From positions 1 through 17,345 of the forward strand of contig JAJPEA010000023.1 in assembly GCA_023252335.1 (NCBI GenBank): DNA of 17,345 nucleotides. Reading direction: 5' to 3'. A program made the position numbers and the translations under genes. Below are positions 6,945 to 13,796 of this stretch, one piece after another; the first letter of the stretch is position 1; each line of letters starts with the position of its first letter. Origin of the DNA: Nitrosotalea sp. Lineage in GTDB: Archaea > Thermoproteota > Nitrososphaeria > Nitrososphaerales > Nitrosopumilaceae. The notes beneath the pieces are model-generated. The model was not told the origin of the DNA. It saw nothing but the letters and a program-made list of their open reading frames with translations, and searched no databases.

Positions 6945-7859
6945 CTATAACACAAAAGCGCCTTTGCTTGGCCTACAAATTACCGTAGTACATTTTGTAT
7001 CTGCTGATGCAAATCCTTTTTCCATTGCTTTACAGATCTTTTTATGATCTGCAAATTTCGATGTGAATGAAATTACCGATGGACCGGCGCCGCTTATTGT
7101 TACACCTAACGCACCAGCTTTTAGTGCATTTGTTTTAACTCTGTCAAAGCCTGGAATCAAATGTTTTCTAGCTGGCTCTACAATGATATCTTTGATTGAA
7201 TGACCTATCAATTCTACATCTTTGTTGATAAATCCTGTAGTTATTGCAGACGCATTAGCAAGATTCTTCACAGAATCTGATAATTTTACTTGTTGAGGAA
7301 GAACTCCTCTGGATACCTCTGTCTTTTTTTTAGGAACGTTGATTTTCGGTATTGCTAGACACAACACCAAATCCTTTGGCGGATCAATTTTTATCACATC
7401 AAGCGGATCTGTTCTTACTATTACAAATCCACCCAGAACCGATGCACTCACATTATCATAATGAATGGATCCAGCACTAGCTTTTTCTCCAATTCCTGCA
7501 AATTTTACAAGAGTATTCTCATCAAGATCAAGATCAAATAATGCATTAAAGGCAACTGCTGCAGCTGCAGCAGAGGCTGCACTACTGCCCATTCCAAATC
7601 CTGCTGGAACTCCTTTCTTGATTTTAATTAAAAGTCCATCTTTTATCTTGAATTTTTTTGCCATTTCTTTGATAACTAGTCCTGCTGAATTTTTTTCTGG
7701 CTCAAGAGGGACAGAGTCTGAGCTCTCAATAGTTATCCCCTTTCCTTGTTTTACTATCTGTATTTCATCATAATATGCATCAAGGGCTAATCCAAATACA
7801 TCAAAACCTGGACCCAAATTAGCTGTAGAGCTTGGAGCTCTTGCAGTTACATTTTTCAC
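6945..7859 (-). CDS. thrB: homoserine kinase
   Basis: A GHMP-family kinase that phosphorylates homoserine to O-phosphohomoserine in threonine synthesis. The three GHMP motifs are visible: APSSTANLGPGFD (8-20), the ATP loop GVPAGFGMGSSAAS (83-96) and GVTISGAGPSVISF (252-265). The ThrB-specific block HYDNVSASVLGGF (133-145) separates it from mevalonate and galactose kinases. Its 304 residues are normal. The start is GTG 7859, whose G is also the last base of the upstream GTPase stop codon (TAGTG), so translation is coupled and it should share the GTPase promoter. Its stop abuts the convergent hydratase gene. No other threonine-pathway gene is in the window. Confidence 0.93.
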   Translation of the reverse strand: MKNVTARAPSSTANLGPGFDVFGLALDAYYDEIQIVKQGKGITIESSDSVPLEPEKNSAGLVIKEMAKKFKIKDGLLIKIKKGVPAGFGMGSSAASAAAAAVAFNALFDLDLDENTLVKFAGIGEKASAGSIHYDNVSASVLGGFVIVRTDPLDVIKIDPPKDLVLCLAIPKINVPKKKTEVSRGVLPQQVKLSDSVKNLANASAITTGFINKDVELIGHSIKDIIVEPARKHLIPGFDRVKTNALKAGALGVTISGAGPSVISFTSKFADHKKICKAMEKGFASADTKCTTVICRPSKGAFVL

Positions 7860-8617
7860 TAGTCCTCTACCTCTTCACCCAAATTAAGTACACGGCTTAG
7901 TGCAGCTTGTAGATTTACCATTCCTTCTCCAGTTGCATTAGAAATTGGAATTGTTCCTTGTGCAAATCCTCCCAAATTTAGACTCCTGAGAATATTGATT
8001 GCAAGGGTATAATTTTCACCATCAGAATCTTTTGCAAGTGCATCTTCTAGACTTGCCATATTTGTTGACCATTTTAGTATGTCTTTAATCTTGTCTTCAA
8101 TAAGATCAGTTTTTGTTAGAACATTTATCTGTGATAAACCAAGTCGCAATTTTACTGAAGTAGCAAGTAATGCGATTGAAACAAAATTACTAGGAGATGT
8201 CATAAGCGATCCATCATGAAGAAATATCGATGCTTTTTCTTCTGCGTTCAAGCTTTGTATGAGAAATGGTCCACTGGCTCTATAGGCAAACAACTCAATT
8301 TGACCAGGTGTATCTACTATGAGATAATCTGGATTTACATTATCTATTTCATTTTGTAGATCATCTATCTTTGATGCAATAAGATCATTTGCCATGATCA
8401 TGGCTCCATTTGGGCCAAGATCATATTGTTTCATGATCTGTACAATATCGATGTAATCCCTAACATCAATGTCACATGTATATGGTAAATTCTCAACACC
8501 TGGGTCTAGATTTAACATTGCAACAAAAGCACCATTTCTAGAATAATAATCAAGAATTTTAGAAGCCAACAAAGATTTTCCTGCACCTGCAGTTCCTACT
8601 ATGAAAATTGCCTTCAT
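7859..8617 (-). CDS. GPN-loop GTPase (Gpn1/XAB1-like)
   Basis: 252 residues with the full motif set of the GPN-loop family: P-loop GTAGAGKS (8-15), switch region with DPG (38-40), the diagnostic Gly-Pro-Asn insertion LGPNGAM (67-73), DTPGQIE (102-108) and TKTD (168-171). Eukaryotic relatives Gpn1-3 are homo- or heterodimeric GTPases needed for assembly and nuclear import of RNA polymerase II; archaea carry one homologue whose exact role is unsettled. By analogy it may act in RNA polymerase or Fe-S/metal-protein assembly, but nothing here tests that. The start is a clear ATG at 8617. It is the first gene of a two-gene unit with thrB, overlapping it by one base, and is divergent from the UPF0104 gene. 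Confidence 0.92.
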   Translation of the reverse strand: MKAIFIVGTAGAGKSLLASKILDYYSRNGAFVAMLNLDPGVENLPYTCDIDVRDYIDIVQIMKQYDLGPNGAMIMANDLIASKIDDLQNEIDNVNPDYLIVDTPGQIELFAYRASGPFLIQSLNAEEKASIFLHDGSLMTSPSNFVSIALLATSVKLRLGLSQINVLTKTDLIEDKIKDILKWSTNMASLEDALAKDSDGENYTLAINILRSLNLGGFAQGTIPISNATGEGMVNLQAALSRVLNLGEEVED

Positions 8618-8643
8618 TTTTCTGATAATTTATTTTATGTTGA

Positions 8644-8653
8644 GCTTATATTT
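8644..8653 (+). promoter_or_regulatory. TATA box for the UPF0104 gene
   Basis: GCTTATATTT is centred about 28 nt upstream of ATG 8676. The 58-bp divergent gap must also hold the GTPase promoter. On the minus strand the same bases read AAATATAAGC at about 32 nt from ATG 8617, so the element may serve both directions. Confidence 0.42.
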
Positions 8654-8675
8654 CCATCCATGAGTAAGGCAGGCA

Positions 8676-9692
8676 ATGAATTGGAAGATTCTTGCCATTC
8701 CTGTTAGTGTAATACCGTTTCTTATCATTGCAACTACATTTAATGTAAGTTTTGAAAATCTCCTTGCAATTGGCTTTCTACCCTTTCTGGGTGCCTCAAT
8801 TGCTATGGCCGCCAAGTTATTCACTCAAGGGCTAAAATTCAATTATCTTGTTAAGAAATTCTTGGGTCCTGTGGACGTAAACTGGAGAACAATTTCTGTA
8901 AGAATAGGTAGTGAATTTGTAACATCAACCACTCCATCTTTTGTAGGTGGTGAATTGGTTAGAATAATGTGGTTGGGCAAAAAAGGCGTTCCAATTGGAA
9001 AAGCATCTTGGGTAACAATAATAGAAATTGTAACTGAAGTACTGGTTTCAGGTGCGTTTGCAATTGCCGCAGCAGCATTTTCATTTGTAAATGGTGCTTA
9101 TGCAATAGGAATAACAATACTTGCAATTAGCATTCCTATAACCGGACTTTGGTCTACTCTATTCTTCTTGTCGTCAAAAAGAACATTTCAGATACCCGGT
9201 TGGGCTTCTAGACTTGCTACAAAAATAGGAAAGGAGCGTTCAGTCAAGTATGTTGATAAAACCAATCTATGGATGAAAGAGATTTGTGACATGAGTAGAG
9301 AGACTCTACACACCAAAGAGATCAAAAAAGCATTTACAGTTTCAATAATAATTTCTGTATTCACATGGTCACTTTATGGTCTCTCTTTTATGATAATTGC
9401 AAATGGTGCAGGATATGTGATAGACTTTTTCCATTCTCTGATGGCTACAATGGCATCTATTGCAGTAGGTAACTTGCCAATTACCATTGGTGGTTCTGGT
9501 CTAACTGAATTTTCAATCTGGGCATATTTGGGACACCTCAATAACTTGACATTTGAGGCTGCCAAGAACAGTCTTCAATGGAATATTGTAATTGGATGGA
9601 GAATTGCTACCTATCATGTTGGTCTTGTAATAAGTTGGCTATTTCTTATGAAAGTAGTTTATCCAAGCATAAAGAAAGCAAAAACTGTATAG
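8676..9692 (+). CDS. UPF0104 / lysylphosphatidylglycerol-synthase transmembrane-region family protein
   Basis: A 338-residue polytopic membrane protein with about eight hydrophobic segments. The family hallmark TPSFVGGELVR is at residues 86-96 and a second conserved block, LPITIGGSGLTEF, is at 267-279. These match the LPG_synthase_TM (UPF0104) family, whose bacterial members form the flippase part of MprF and whose archaeal members include AglD-associated and lipid-carrier-related membrane proteins. The soluble aminoacyl-transferase domain of MprF is absent, so lipid lysylation is unlikely; flipping a lipid or lipid-linked sugar is a reasonable guess. ATG 8676 follows a TATA box by 28 nt; the ATG at 8660 is out of frame. 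The next gene (SDR) starts 33 bp downstream. Confidence 0.82.
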   Translation: MNWKILAIPVSVIPFLIIATTFNVSFENLLAIGFLPFLGASIAMAAKLFTQGLKFNYLVKKFLGPVDVNWRTISVRIGSEFVTSTTPSFVGGELVRIMWLGKKGVPIGKASWVTIIEIVTEVLVSGAFAIAAAAFSFVNGAYAIGITILAISIPITGLWSTLFFLSSKRTFQIPGWASRLATKIGKERSVKYVDKTNLWMKEICDMSRETLHTKEIKKAFTVSIIISVFTWSLYGLSFMIIANGAGYVIDFFHSLMATMASIAVGNLPITIGGSGLTEFSIWAYLGHLNNLTFEAAKNSLQWNIVIGWRIATYHVGLVISWLFLMKVVYPSIKKAKTV

Positions 9693-9698
9693 AAAGCA

Positions 9699-9707
9699 CT
9701 TTATTTT
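9699..9707 (+). promoter_or_regulatory. TATA box for the SDR gene
   Basis: CTTTATTTT is centred 23 nt upstream of TTG 9726 and 26 nt upstream of TTG 9729. The second TTG fits the usual spacing slightly better. Confidence 0.38.
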
Positions 9708-9725
9708 CAAGCTTTTAATTTTTAA

Positions 9726-10526
9726 TTGTTGGATTATTCTGGTAAAGTGGTTGTTATTACAGGTGCATCAAGTGGAATCGGAGAACAATCAGCTGAGAAA
9801 TTTGCAAAACTGCATGCCAATGTAATACTTGTATCTAGAAATGAAAAGCGATTACAGGAAATAGCTACAAGATTATCCAAGTACCAAATTGAGGCCTTTG
9901 TTTATGCATGTGATATTTCTAACAAAGATCAGGTAGACATGATGGGAAAAACTATAATTGAAAAATTTGGTAAAATCGATGTACTGGTAAATAATGCCGG
10001 TTTTGGGATATACAATACGGTAGAAAAAACAAAAATTGATGAAATGGAATCACAAATGGCCACAAATTTTCTTGGAATGATGTATTGCACAAAGACATTT
10101 CTACAAAAAATGCTCGAACAAAAATCTGGGCATATTGTTAATGTGGCATCTGTGGCAGGAAGTATTGGGATTCCGGGGATGGCATCATACTGCGCATCAA
10201 AATTTGCCATGCTGGGATTCTCTGAATCATTATTTCATGAACTAAAGGGAACTGGAGTGGGAATAACTGTTGTTAGTCCAATAATGGTGAGAACCAATTT
10301 CTTTGATCACCAATCTTTTGGAAAGATGCCAAGATATTCCGCCACCTCGCTTGATTCAAAGACAGTAGCAAATGCTGTAGTCAAAGCTGCATCATCTCAT
10401 AGACTTGAGATTGTTGTTCCCCAAGTAGTAAGATTGGCAATATGGCTAAAACAAACTTTTCCATATTTGATAAATCCCATAATAGGTGGAATTTTCAGAA
10501 GATCAATGAAATCTAAACTAGATTGA
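9726..10526 (+). CDS. short-chain dehydrogenase/reductase (classical SDR)
   Basis: 266 residues with all classical SDR elements: nucleotide-binding TGASSGIG (12-19), NNAG (89-92), catalytic Ser142 and the Y-x3-K pair Tyr155/Lys159 (SYCASK). Arg39 after the second strand (VSRNEKR) suggests NADP(H) preference. The C-terminus has an amphipathic/hydrophobic stretch (VVRLAIWLKQTFPYLINPIIGGIF), as in SDRs that act on lipids or membrane-near substrates. The substrate is not predictable; 3-oxoacyl or lipid precursors are possible. Two tandem TTG codons (9726, 9729) are the only plausible starts. It follows the UPF0104 gene by 33 bp but has its own TATA-like element. Its stop is 10 bases from the end of the convergent gene. 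Confidence 0.88.
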   Translation: MLDYSGKVVVITGASSGIGEQSAEKFAKLHANVILVSRNEKRLQEIATRLSKYQIEAFVYACDISNKDQVDMMGKTIIEKFGKIDVLVNNAGFGIYNTVEKTKIDEMESQMATNFLGMMYCTKTFLQKMLEQKSGHIVNVASVAGSIGIPGMASYCASKFAMLGFSESLFHELKGTGVGITVVSPIMVRTNFFDHQSFGKMPRYSATSLDSKTVANAVVKAASSHRLEIVVPQVVRLAIWLKQTFPYLINPIIGGIFRRSMKSKLD

Positions 10527-10536
10527 AAAATAATGT

Positions 10537-10938
10537 CTATTCTTCTTCGGACTCTTCTTCTCCTGAAGAATCCGAGTCTACATCCATTAGTTCAAGTTTT
10601 GTTAATTCAAACTGATAAATTGCATCCATGTCAATCTCCATTTCCTTTTTCAGAAATTCGATAACTTTTTTGCTTAATGGTGCCTTTGACGAATCTATTG
10701 TAAATTCATAGACTACCCCCTTCATGAGGTCTGCAGGCTTTACCTTCTTTGGCAGATTCATTCCTTCTATTATCTTTCTTCCATCTTCTATGGCCTCATA
10801 AAGTTGAGAATCAATCTTCATATCTTTTTCATAAATCTCAAGTATGTAGCCAGTTCTTGTAACAGATTCTGGTTTGCCAAATTTGGCACCCTTTATCTCA
10901 TCTTGTACCCATTTTGGAATTTCTTTTTCTTTTCCCAT
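10537..10938 (-). CDS. conserved hypothetical protein with acidic C-terminal tail
   Basis: 133 residues from ATG 10938. The body (1-115) is soluble, mixed alpha/beta in appearance and lysine-rich (IPKWVQDEIKGAKFGKP at 7-23; LMKGVVYEFTIDSSKAPLSKK). The last ~16 residues are almost entirely Asp, Ser and Glu (SDSSGEEESEEE). No catalytic motif, metal site, signal peptide or membrane helix is visible, and I do not recognise the family. Acidic tails of this kind occur on proteins that contact nucleic-acid-binding partners or chaperone basic proteins. It lies 15 bp downstream of the zinc-ribbon gene on the same strand with no promoter between, so the two should be co-transcribed and may act together. 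Confidence 0.78.
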   Translation of the reverse strand: MGKEKEIPKWVQDEIKGAKFGKPESVTRTGYILEIYEKDMKIDSQLYEAIEDGRKIIEGMNLPKKVKPADLMKGVVYEFTIDSSKAPLSKKVIEFLKKEMEIDMDAIYQFELTKLELMDVDSDSSGEEESEEE

Positions 10939-10953
10939 TATGACTCACTGTAA

Positions 10954-11184
10954 TTAGCCCTGTTTGTCTTTTTTACTTGTCGACCACCAATCACGATATT
11001 CATCATGCTTGTCTTCACGTGTTTTCTCTCGCTTGTTTAATCTGTATCTAATATCGCTTACTTGTTCCCTGGTAGCAAACAAACCACACTTTTTGCAAAT
11101 AAAGTGTTTAGTATTAGCATCAAATTTCATTTCCACTACTACTTCTTTGGCTGCACATTCGGGACATTCAGTCAACGACGGCAA
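10954..11184 (-). CDS. small zinc-ribbon protein
   Basis: 76 residues with a four-cysteine zinc ribbon: C-P-E-C (7-10) and C-K-K-C (30-33), separated by a beta-hairpin-like stretch (VVVEMKFDANTKHFIC). A highly charged basic helix follows (IRYRLNKREKTREDKHDEYRDWW) and then a Lys-rich tail. This layout suggests a nucleic-acid-binding or RNA-polymerase/ribosome-associated factor; no specific family is claimed. An in-frame TGA lies immediately upstream of TTG 11184. A second in-frame TTG at 11175 sits 28 nt from the TATA box against 19 nt for the first, so the shorter form, beginning T-E-C-P-E-C after the initiator, is a serious alternative. First gene of a unit with the acidic-tailed protein. 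Confidence 0.78.
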   Translation of the reverse strand: MPSLTECPECAAKEVVVEMKFDANTKHFICKKCGLFATREQVSDIRYRLNKREKTREDKHDEYRDWWSTSKKDKQG

Positions 11185-11198
11185 TCATCAAAGTTATC

Positions 11199-11206
11199 CA
11201 TAAAAG
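11199..11206 (-). promoter_or_regulatory. TATA box for the zinc-ribbon gene
   Basis: On the minus strand this reads GCTTTTATGG with flanks. It is 28 nt upstream of TTG 11175 and 19 nt upstream of TTG 11184, so it bears on which TTG is used. Confidence 0.38.
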
Positions 11207-11211
11207 CTTTT

Positions 11212-11287
11212 GGTCAGTTTCTGGTACGCGGTCTATGTCTTCATCCCTAAAAGGTCAGTTCGCCCATCAAAATGCCGCGTACCAGAA
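11212..11287 (-). ncRNA. candidate structured small RNA (13-bp stem, duplicated AACTGACC)
   Basis: Bases 11275-11287 and 11219-11231 are perfect 13-nt inverted repeats; the minus-strand arm reads TTCTGGTACGCGG. They enclose 43 bases. The arms are GC-rich in an AT-rich intergenic region, and the 13-bp stem forms on either strand. On the minus strand AACTGACC occurs twice (11253-11260 and 11212-11219), and TGATGG and GGATGAA occur between or beside them. These look like box C/D elements but are not at canonical spacing. A TATA-like GAATTATAATTT (11307-11318) would start a minus-strand transcript within about two bases of the outer stem, and an AAAAGCTTTT palindrome follows. An independent small RNA is inferred; a long hairpin at the 3' end of the glycosyltransferase mRNA is the main alternative. 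Confidence 0.38.
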
Positions 11288-11306
11288 CTATGTATTAACA
11301 ATTAAA

Positions 11307-11318
11307 AAATTATAATTC
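11307..11318 (-). promoter_or_regulatory. possible TATA box for the candidate small RNA
   Basis: GAATTATAATTT on the minus strand is centred about 27 nt before 11285-11286, the outer edge of the inverted repeat. It lies just after the stop of the glycosyltransferase gene. Confidence 0.3.
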
Positions 11319-11321
11319 TTT

Positions 11322-12554
11322 CTAGTTTTCTAACATCTCAGAGATTATTTTTACCGTATTCTTTGTACCGCCTGTACTGTAATTTCTTGAAAACTCCAAA
11401 AGATTTTCTTGGTACTTGTTGTAATCATTGTGTATTAGAGAAACTGCTTTGACAGTCTGTTTAACGCTAGTAGCCAGAATCCCCAAATTCCTGTCCTGTG
11501 CCCATTTTATTTGATTAGTGTGCTCATCATAGACTGGTATTCCTATGATTGGTTTTGCCTTTCCTCCTAGTATCTCACCCATTGCAGTATGTGAACCATT
11601 TATCACTGCATATTTACATGAATTAAGAACAGTATCTTTTTCCTGTTCTGACAAAAATCCTACATCTATCTGAATCCAGTCTATCTTTTTTTCTAGTGCT
11701 TCAGAAATGGAATATGTTTTTCCATCTTTTCCCAAAACTTTATCCAGTGATGGATCAGCACTTGCATGCGAGATTACTCTTCTTTCATCTCTCATCTCTA
11801 AACTGCAAAAAGCTTTTTTGTAATTTTCTAGTGTTATTTTTTTCGTAGACTTGTTTCCTGTTATCATCCAGTATCCAAAACTATCTACATTTTCAATTAG
11901 CTTTTCTATATCCGATTTTGGAATGGAATGTGTTATTGCACCATTTGAAAAATGACCCACATACACGACTTTTTCCTTTAGTCTTTCAGGAAAATTGAGA
12001 TTATATTCACATATGGTATAAGGAGGGGGGGAGTCTGCAATTACTATCTTTGTTGCTTTTTCAATATTTTTTGATACGTATAGTACTCCTGGATAAAGAT
12101 AAAATCTAGAGGCCCAGAGCTTTGGTCTAAACTGATTTGTAATAAAAACACACTTGATGTTTCTTCTTAGAGCAATTGCATTTGATCCTACATCGCCATC
12201 ATTTATGACAAGGTCAAATTTTTGACTATTGTAAAGTCTTGCTTCCTTTTTCAAGTAGTTAGTTACAACTGAAAGCAGAGGAGACCTTCCAGATATTGGT
12301 AAGAGGAAATTAAGTGAAGACAAGGCAATGCTAGGACCTTTTTTACCATCTATTGGCGTTGGCATCTCAATATTGTGAATTGCGTCTTTTTTCTGGGGAA
12401 ATTTCTGTAATAGTTTTTGATAAATTTCGCCGCTGCTTGTGTAATGCATCTCAACGTTATTTTTCATCACATCTTGAATTGTATTATCAAGATGCATCAT
12501 TCTTGTAAAATGACCATTTCCCCAAGGATAGATGAATCCTCCAATCTTCTTCAT
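11322..12554 (-). CDS. GT-B fold glycosyltransferase (MurG/UGT-like)
   Basis: 410 residues, cytoplasmic, with no membrane helix. The N-terminal Rossmann-like domain opens with FIYPWGNGHFTRMMHLDN (7-24), the G-x-GH-x2-R pattern of MurG/GT28-like enzymes. The C-terminal half has the donor-binding signature NGSHTAMGEILGGKAKPIIG with a following P-x(5)-HTNQ (residues 319-348), equivalent to the S-H-x-x-x-E-x(4)-G-x-P...Q-N/Q region that binds a nucleotide-sugar. The sugar and acceptor are unknown; surface glycan or glycolipid assembly is plausible because the UPF0104 flippase-like gene is nearby. ATG 12554 follows a TATA box by 26 nt, so it appears separately transcribed from the ThiI-like gene 31 bp upstream. 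A run of seven G (plus strand, 12025-12031) encodes Pro-Pro in an SPPP segment and leaves the frame intact. Confidence 0.82.
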   Translation of the reverse strand: MKKIGGFIYPWGNGHFTRMMHLDNTIQDVMKNNVEMHYTSSGEIYQKLLQKFPQKKDAIHNIEMPTPIDGKKGPSIALSSLNFLLPISGRSPLLSVVTNYLKKEARLYNSQKFDLVINDGDVGSNAIALRRNIKCVFITNQFRPKLWASRFYLYPGVLYVSKNIEKATKIVIADSPPPYTICEYNLNFPERLKEKVVYVGHFSNGAITHSIPKSDIEKLIENVDSFGYWMITGNKSTKKITLENYKKAFCSLEMRDERRVISHASADPSLDKVLGKDGKTYSISEALEKKIDWIQIDVGFLSEQEKDTVLNSCKYAVINGSHTAMGEILGGKAKPIIGIPVYDEHTNQIKWAQDRNLGILATSVKQTVKAVSLIHNDYNKYQENLLEFSRNYSTGGTKNTVKIISEMLEN

Positions 12555-12575
12555 AACAGCAAGTAAATTTGACCC

Positions 12576-12585
12576 GTTTAAATTC
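12576..12585 (-). promoter_or_regulatory. TATA box for the glycosyltransferase gene
   Basis: GAATTTAAAC on the minus strand is centred 26 nt upstream of ATG 12554, in the 31-bp gap after the ThiI-like gene. Confidence 0.42.
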
Positions 12586-13710
12586 TCAATGATTTGATTT
12601 TAACGAGTCAATTATATCATGAATATTTTTTGGACCTGCAGTAACTTGGATACATTTGAGAGTTTTTAATGCATTCTTTGCATGTCTTGATATCTCTGGC
12701 ATGGAGATTTTCTCATAGTTGGGATGTTTCTTGCAAAGATCTTCCAAATTTGCAATATATTTTTCCAATCCTATCTCCTTTGCATTTTCAAAAATTCCAG
12801 AATCTATGCCAGAAAGAGAAAACCATGGAATCATCTTGTTTTGAAATACCAAGTTTGCGTTGTATTCACAAAATGATGCTGGAAAGATCATTGGAGATAT
12901 CCCTAAAGAGATTCTTTCAATCTTTTCCTTTGATGCAATTGATATCATCACTTGAGTTATTGCAGTAATTCTAGTTGGTATTACTGAAGATCCATTCATC
13001 TTACAGATGTGAAGAGTAATGTCTTCTTCAATGATTCTTGGTAGTATTTTGTTTATGATCTTTGCCAATTTGAGTAAATCTGATTCATTATGATAACAAA
13101 TCACTATTTTCACTTCAAAACCCATCTTTATGGTTTGAAGACACGCTATTGCAGAAAGCTCATCGTGGATACAACATAGAATTTTTTCTTTTTGTGAATT
13201 ATATGGAATGCCACTTAATCCCTTGTCTACAAAAATACAAACATAGGCATATGTGTCTGTAAGATAGACGTATACGAGTCTATCATGGCTTGATTCTGAG
13301 CCAGGTTTTGCCTCAAGATGTGTGCTCTTATCCACCAGCATTACAGTTGCTGCAATTTCCAAATCTTTTGCTAGGAATTTTTTTGTTTTTCCTTCAACTT
13401 TGACATAAAATTTTTCGCCTTTTAAGAGTAAACTCAAAGCAGTATTTGTAATAGTTGACAAGACAGAATCAAAATTATTATCTACTTCTTTTGCAATTGC
13501 AATTCTATCTATTCCAAATAAGAGATTTACTGCAGATGAAGCTAGAACTGGATCAATTGCTTCTACAATGACAAGTGATTCATTTTTTCTTACGCCATCA
13601 TGACGTTGATTTTTCATCTTGAGAATTTTTGAGACATTTGTTACAAGACTGTTTATTTTGTTCAAAGTATAGATGGATGGAAAAATGACAAGCACAGTTT
13701 TGTCTGACAT
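12586..13710 (-). CDS. ThiI-like protein: THUMP domain with degenerate PP-loop
   Basis: 374 residues from ATG 13710. The layout follows the 4-thiouridine synthase ThiI: a ferredoxin-like region (1-80), a THUMP RNA-binding domain (about 81-163, including KFYVKVEGK and VYVYLTDTYAYVCIF), the linker KGLSGIPYN (163-171) equivalent to the GGLP-G-T junction, then the adenylation fold. At the position of the ATP-binding S-G-G-x-D-S-P loop it has CCIHDELSA (179-187), so the catalytic PP-loop is gone. Downstream, IPWFSLSGIDSGIFENAKEIG (294-314) still follows the ThiI 'RPLIG-D-K-x-E-I...A..IG' pattern. There is no rhodanese domain. It is probably an RNA-binding, non-thiolating paralogue. It is divergent from cysH over 86 bp with facing promoters, suggesting linkage to sulfur metabolism or tRNA modification. 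Confidence 0.68.
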   Translation of the reverse strand: MSDKTVLVIFPSIYTLNKINSLVTNVSKILKMKNQRHDGVRKNESLVIVEAIDPVLASSAVNLLFGIDRIAIAKEVDNNFDSVLSTITNTALSLLLKGEKFYVKVEGKTKKFLAKDLEIAATVMLVDKSTHLEAKPGSESSHDRLVYVYLTDTYAYVCIFVDKGLSGIPYNSQKEKILCCIHDELSAIACLQTIKMGFEVKIVICYHNESDLLKLAKIINKILPRIIEEDITLHICKMNGSSVIPTRITAITQVMISIASKEKIERISLGISPMIFPASFCEYNANLVFQNKMIPWFSLSGIDSGIFENAKEIGLEKYIANLEDLCKKHPNYEKISMPEISRHAKNALKTLKCIQVTAGPKNIHDIIDSLKSNH

Positions 13711-13730
13711 TGTGTTTTCATTGTTTATCT

Positions 13731-13739
13731 TATTTATAA
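13731..13739 (-). promoter_or_regulatory. TATA box for the ThiI-like gene
   Basis: TTATAAATA on the minus strand is a near-consensus archaeal TATA box, 25 nt upstream of ATG 13710. Confidence 0.55.
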
Positions 13740-13765
13740 CTCTAGAATGGATGATTTACCTAAAT

Positions 13766-13774
13766 AATTATATG
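13766..13774 (+). promoter_or_regulatory. TATA box for cysH-sat
   Basis: AATTATATG is centred 27 nt upstream of ATG 13797. It supports that start over the in-frame ATG codons at 13779 and 13782, which lie only 9-12 nt from the box. Confidence 0.48.
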
Positions 13775-13790
13775 ACGAATGATGACGAAT
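13772..13790 (+). repeat. 9-bp direct repeat in the cysH promoter
   Basis: ATGACGAAT occurs at 13772-13780 and again at 13782-13790, a 10-bp period that places both copies on the same DNA face. The pair lies between the TATA box and the inferred cysH start, where a bound repressor would block transcription. It could also be a chance duplication. Confidence 0.5.
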
Positions 13791-13796
13791 TTTATC

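Noticed and set aside
11212..11287. Canonical box C/D guide RNA
   Set aside because: The C-to-D' gap is only about 5 nt and the C'-to-D gap about 22 nt, against roughly 12 nt expected. Kept only as a generic candidate RNA.
11212..11287. tRNA or intron-containing tRNA
   Set aside because: The terminal stem is 13 bp, with no D-arm, anticodon-arm or T-loop pattern on either strand.
12025..12031. Run of seven G as a phase-variable tract or sequencing error
   Set aside because: It encodes Pro-Pro in frame, the protein is full length on both sides, and a single short tract is weak evidence for slippage.
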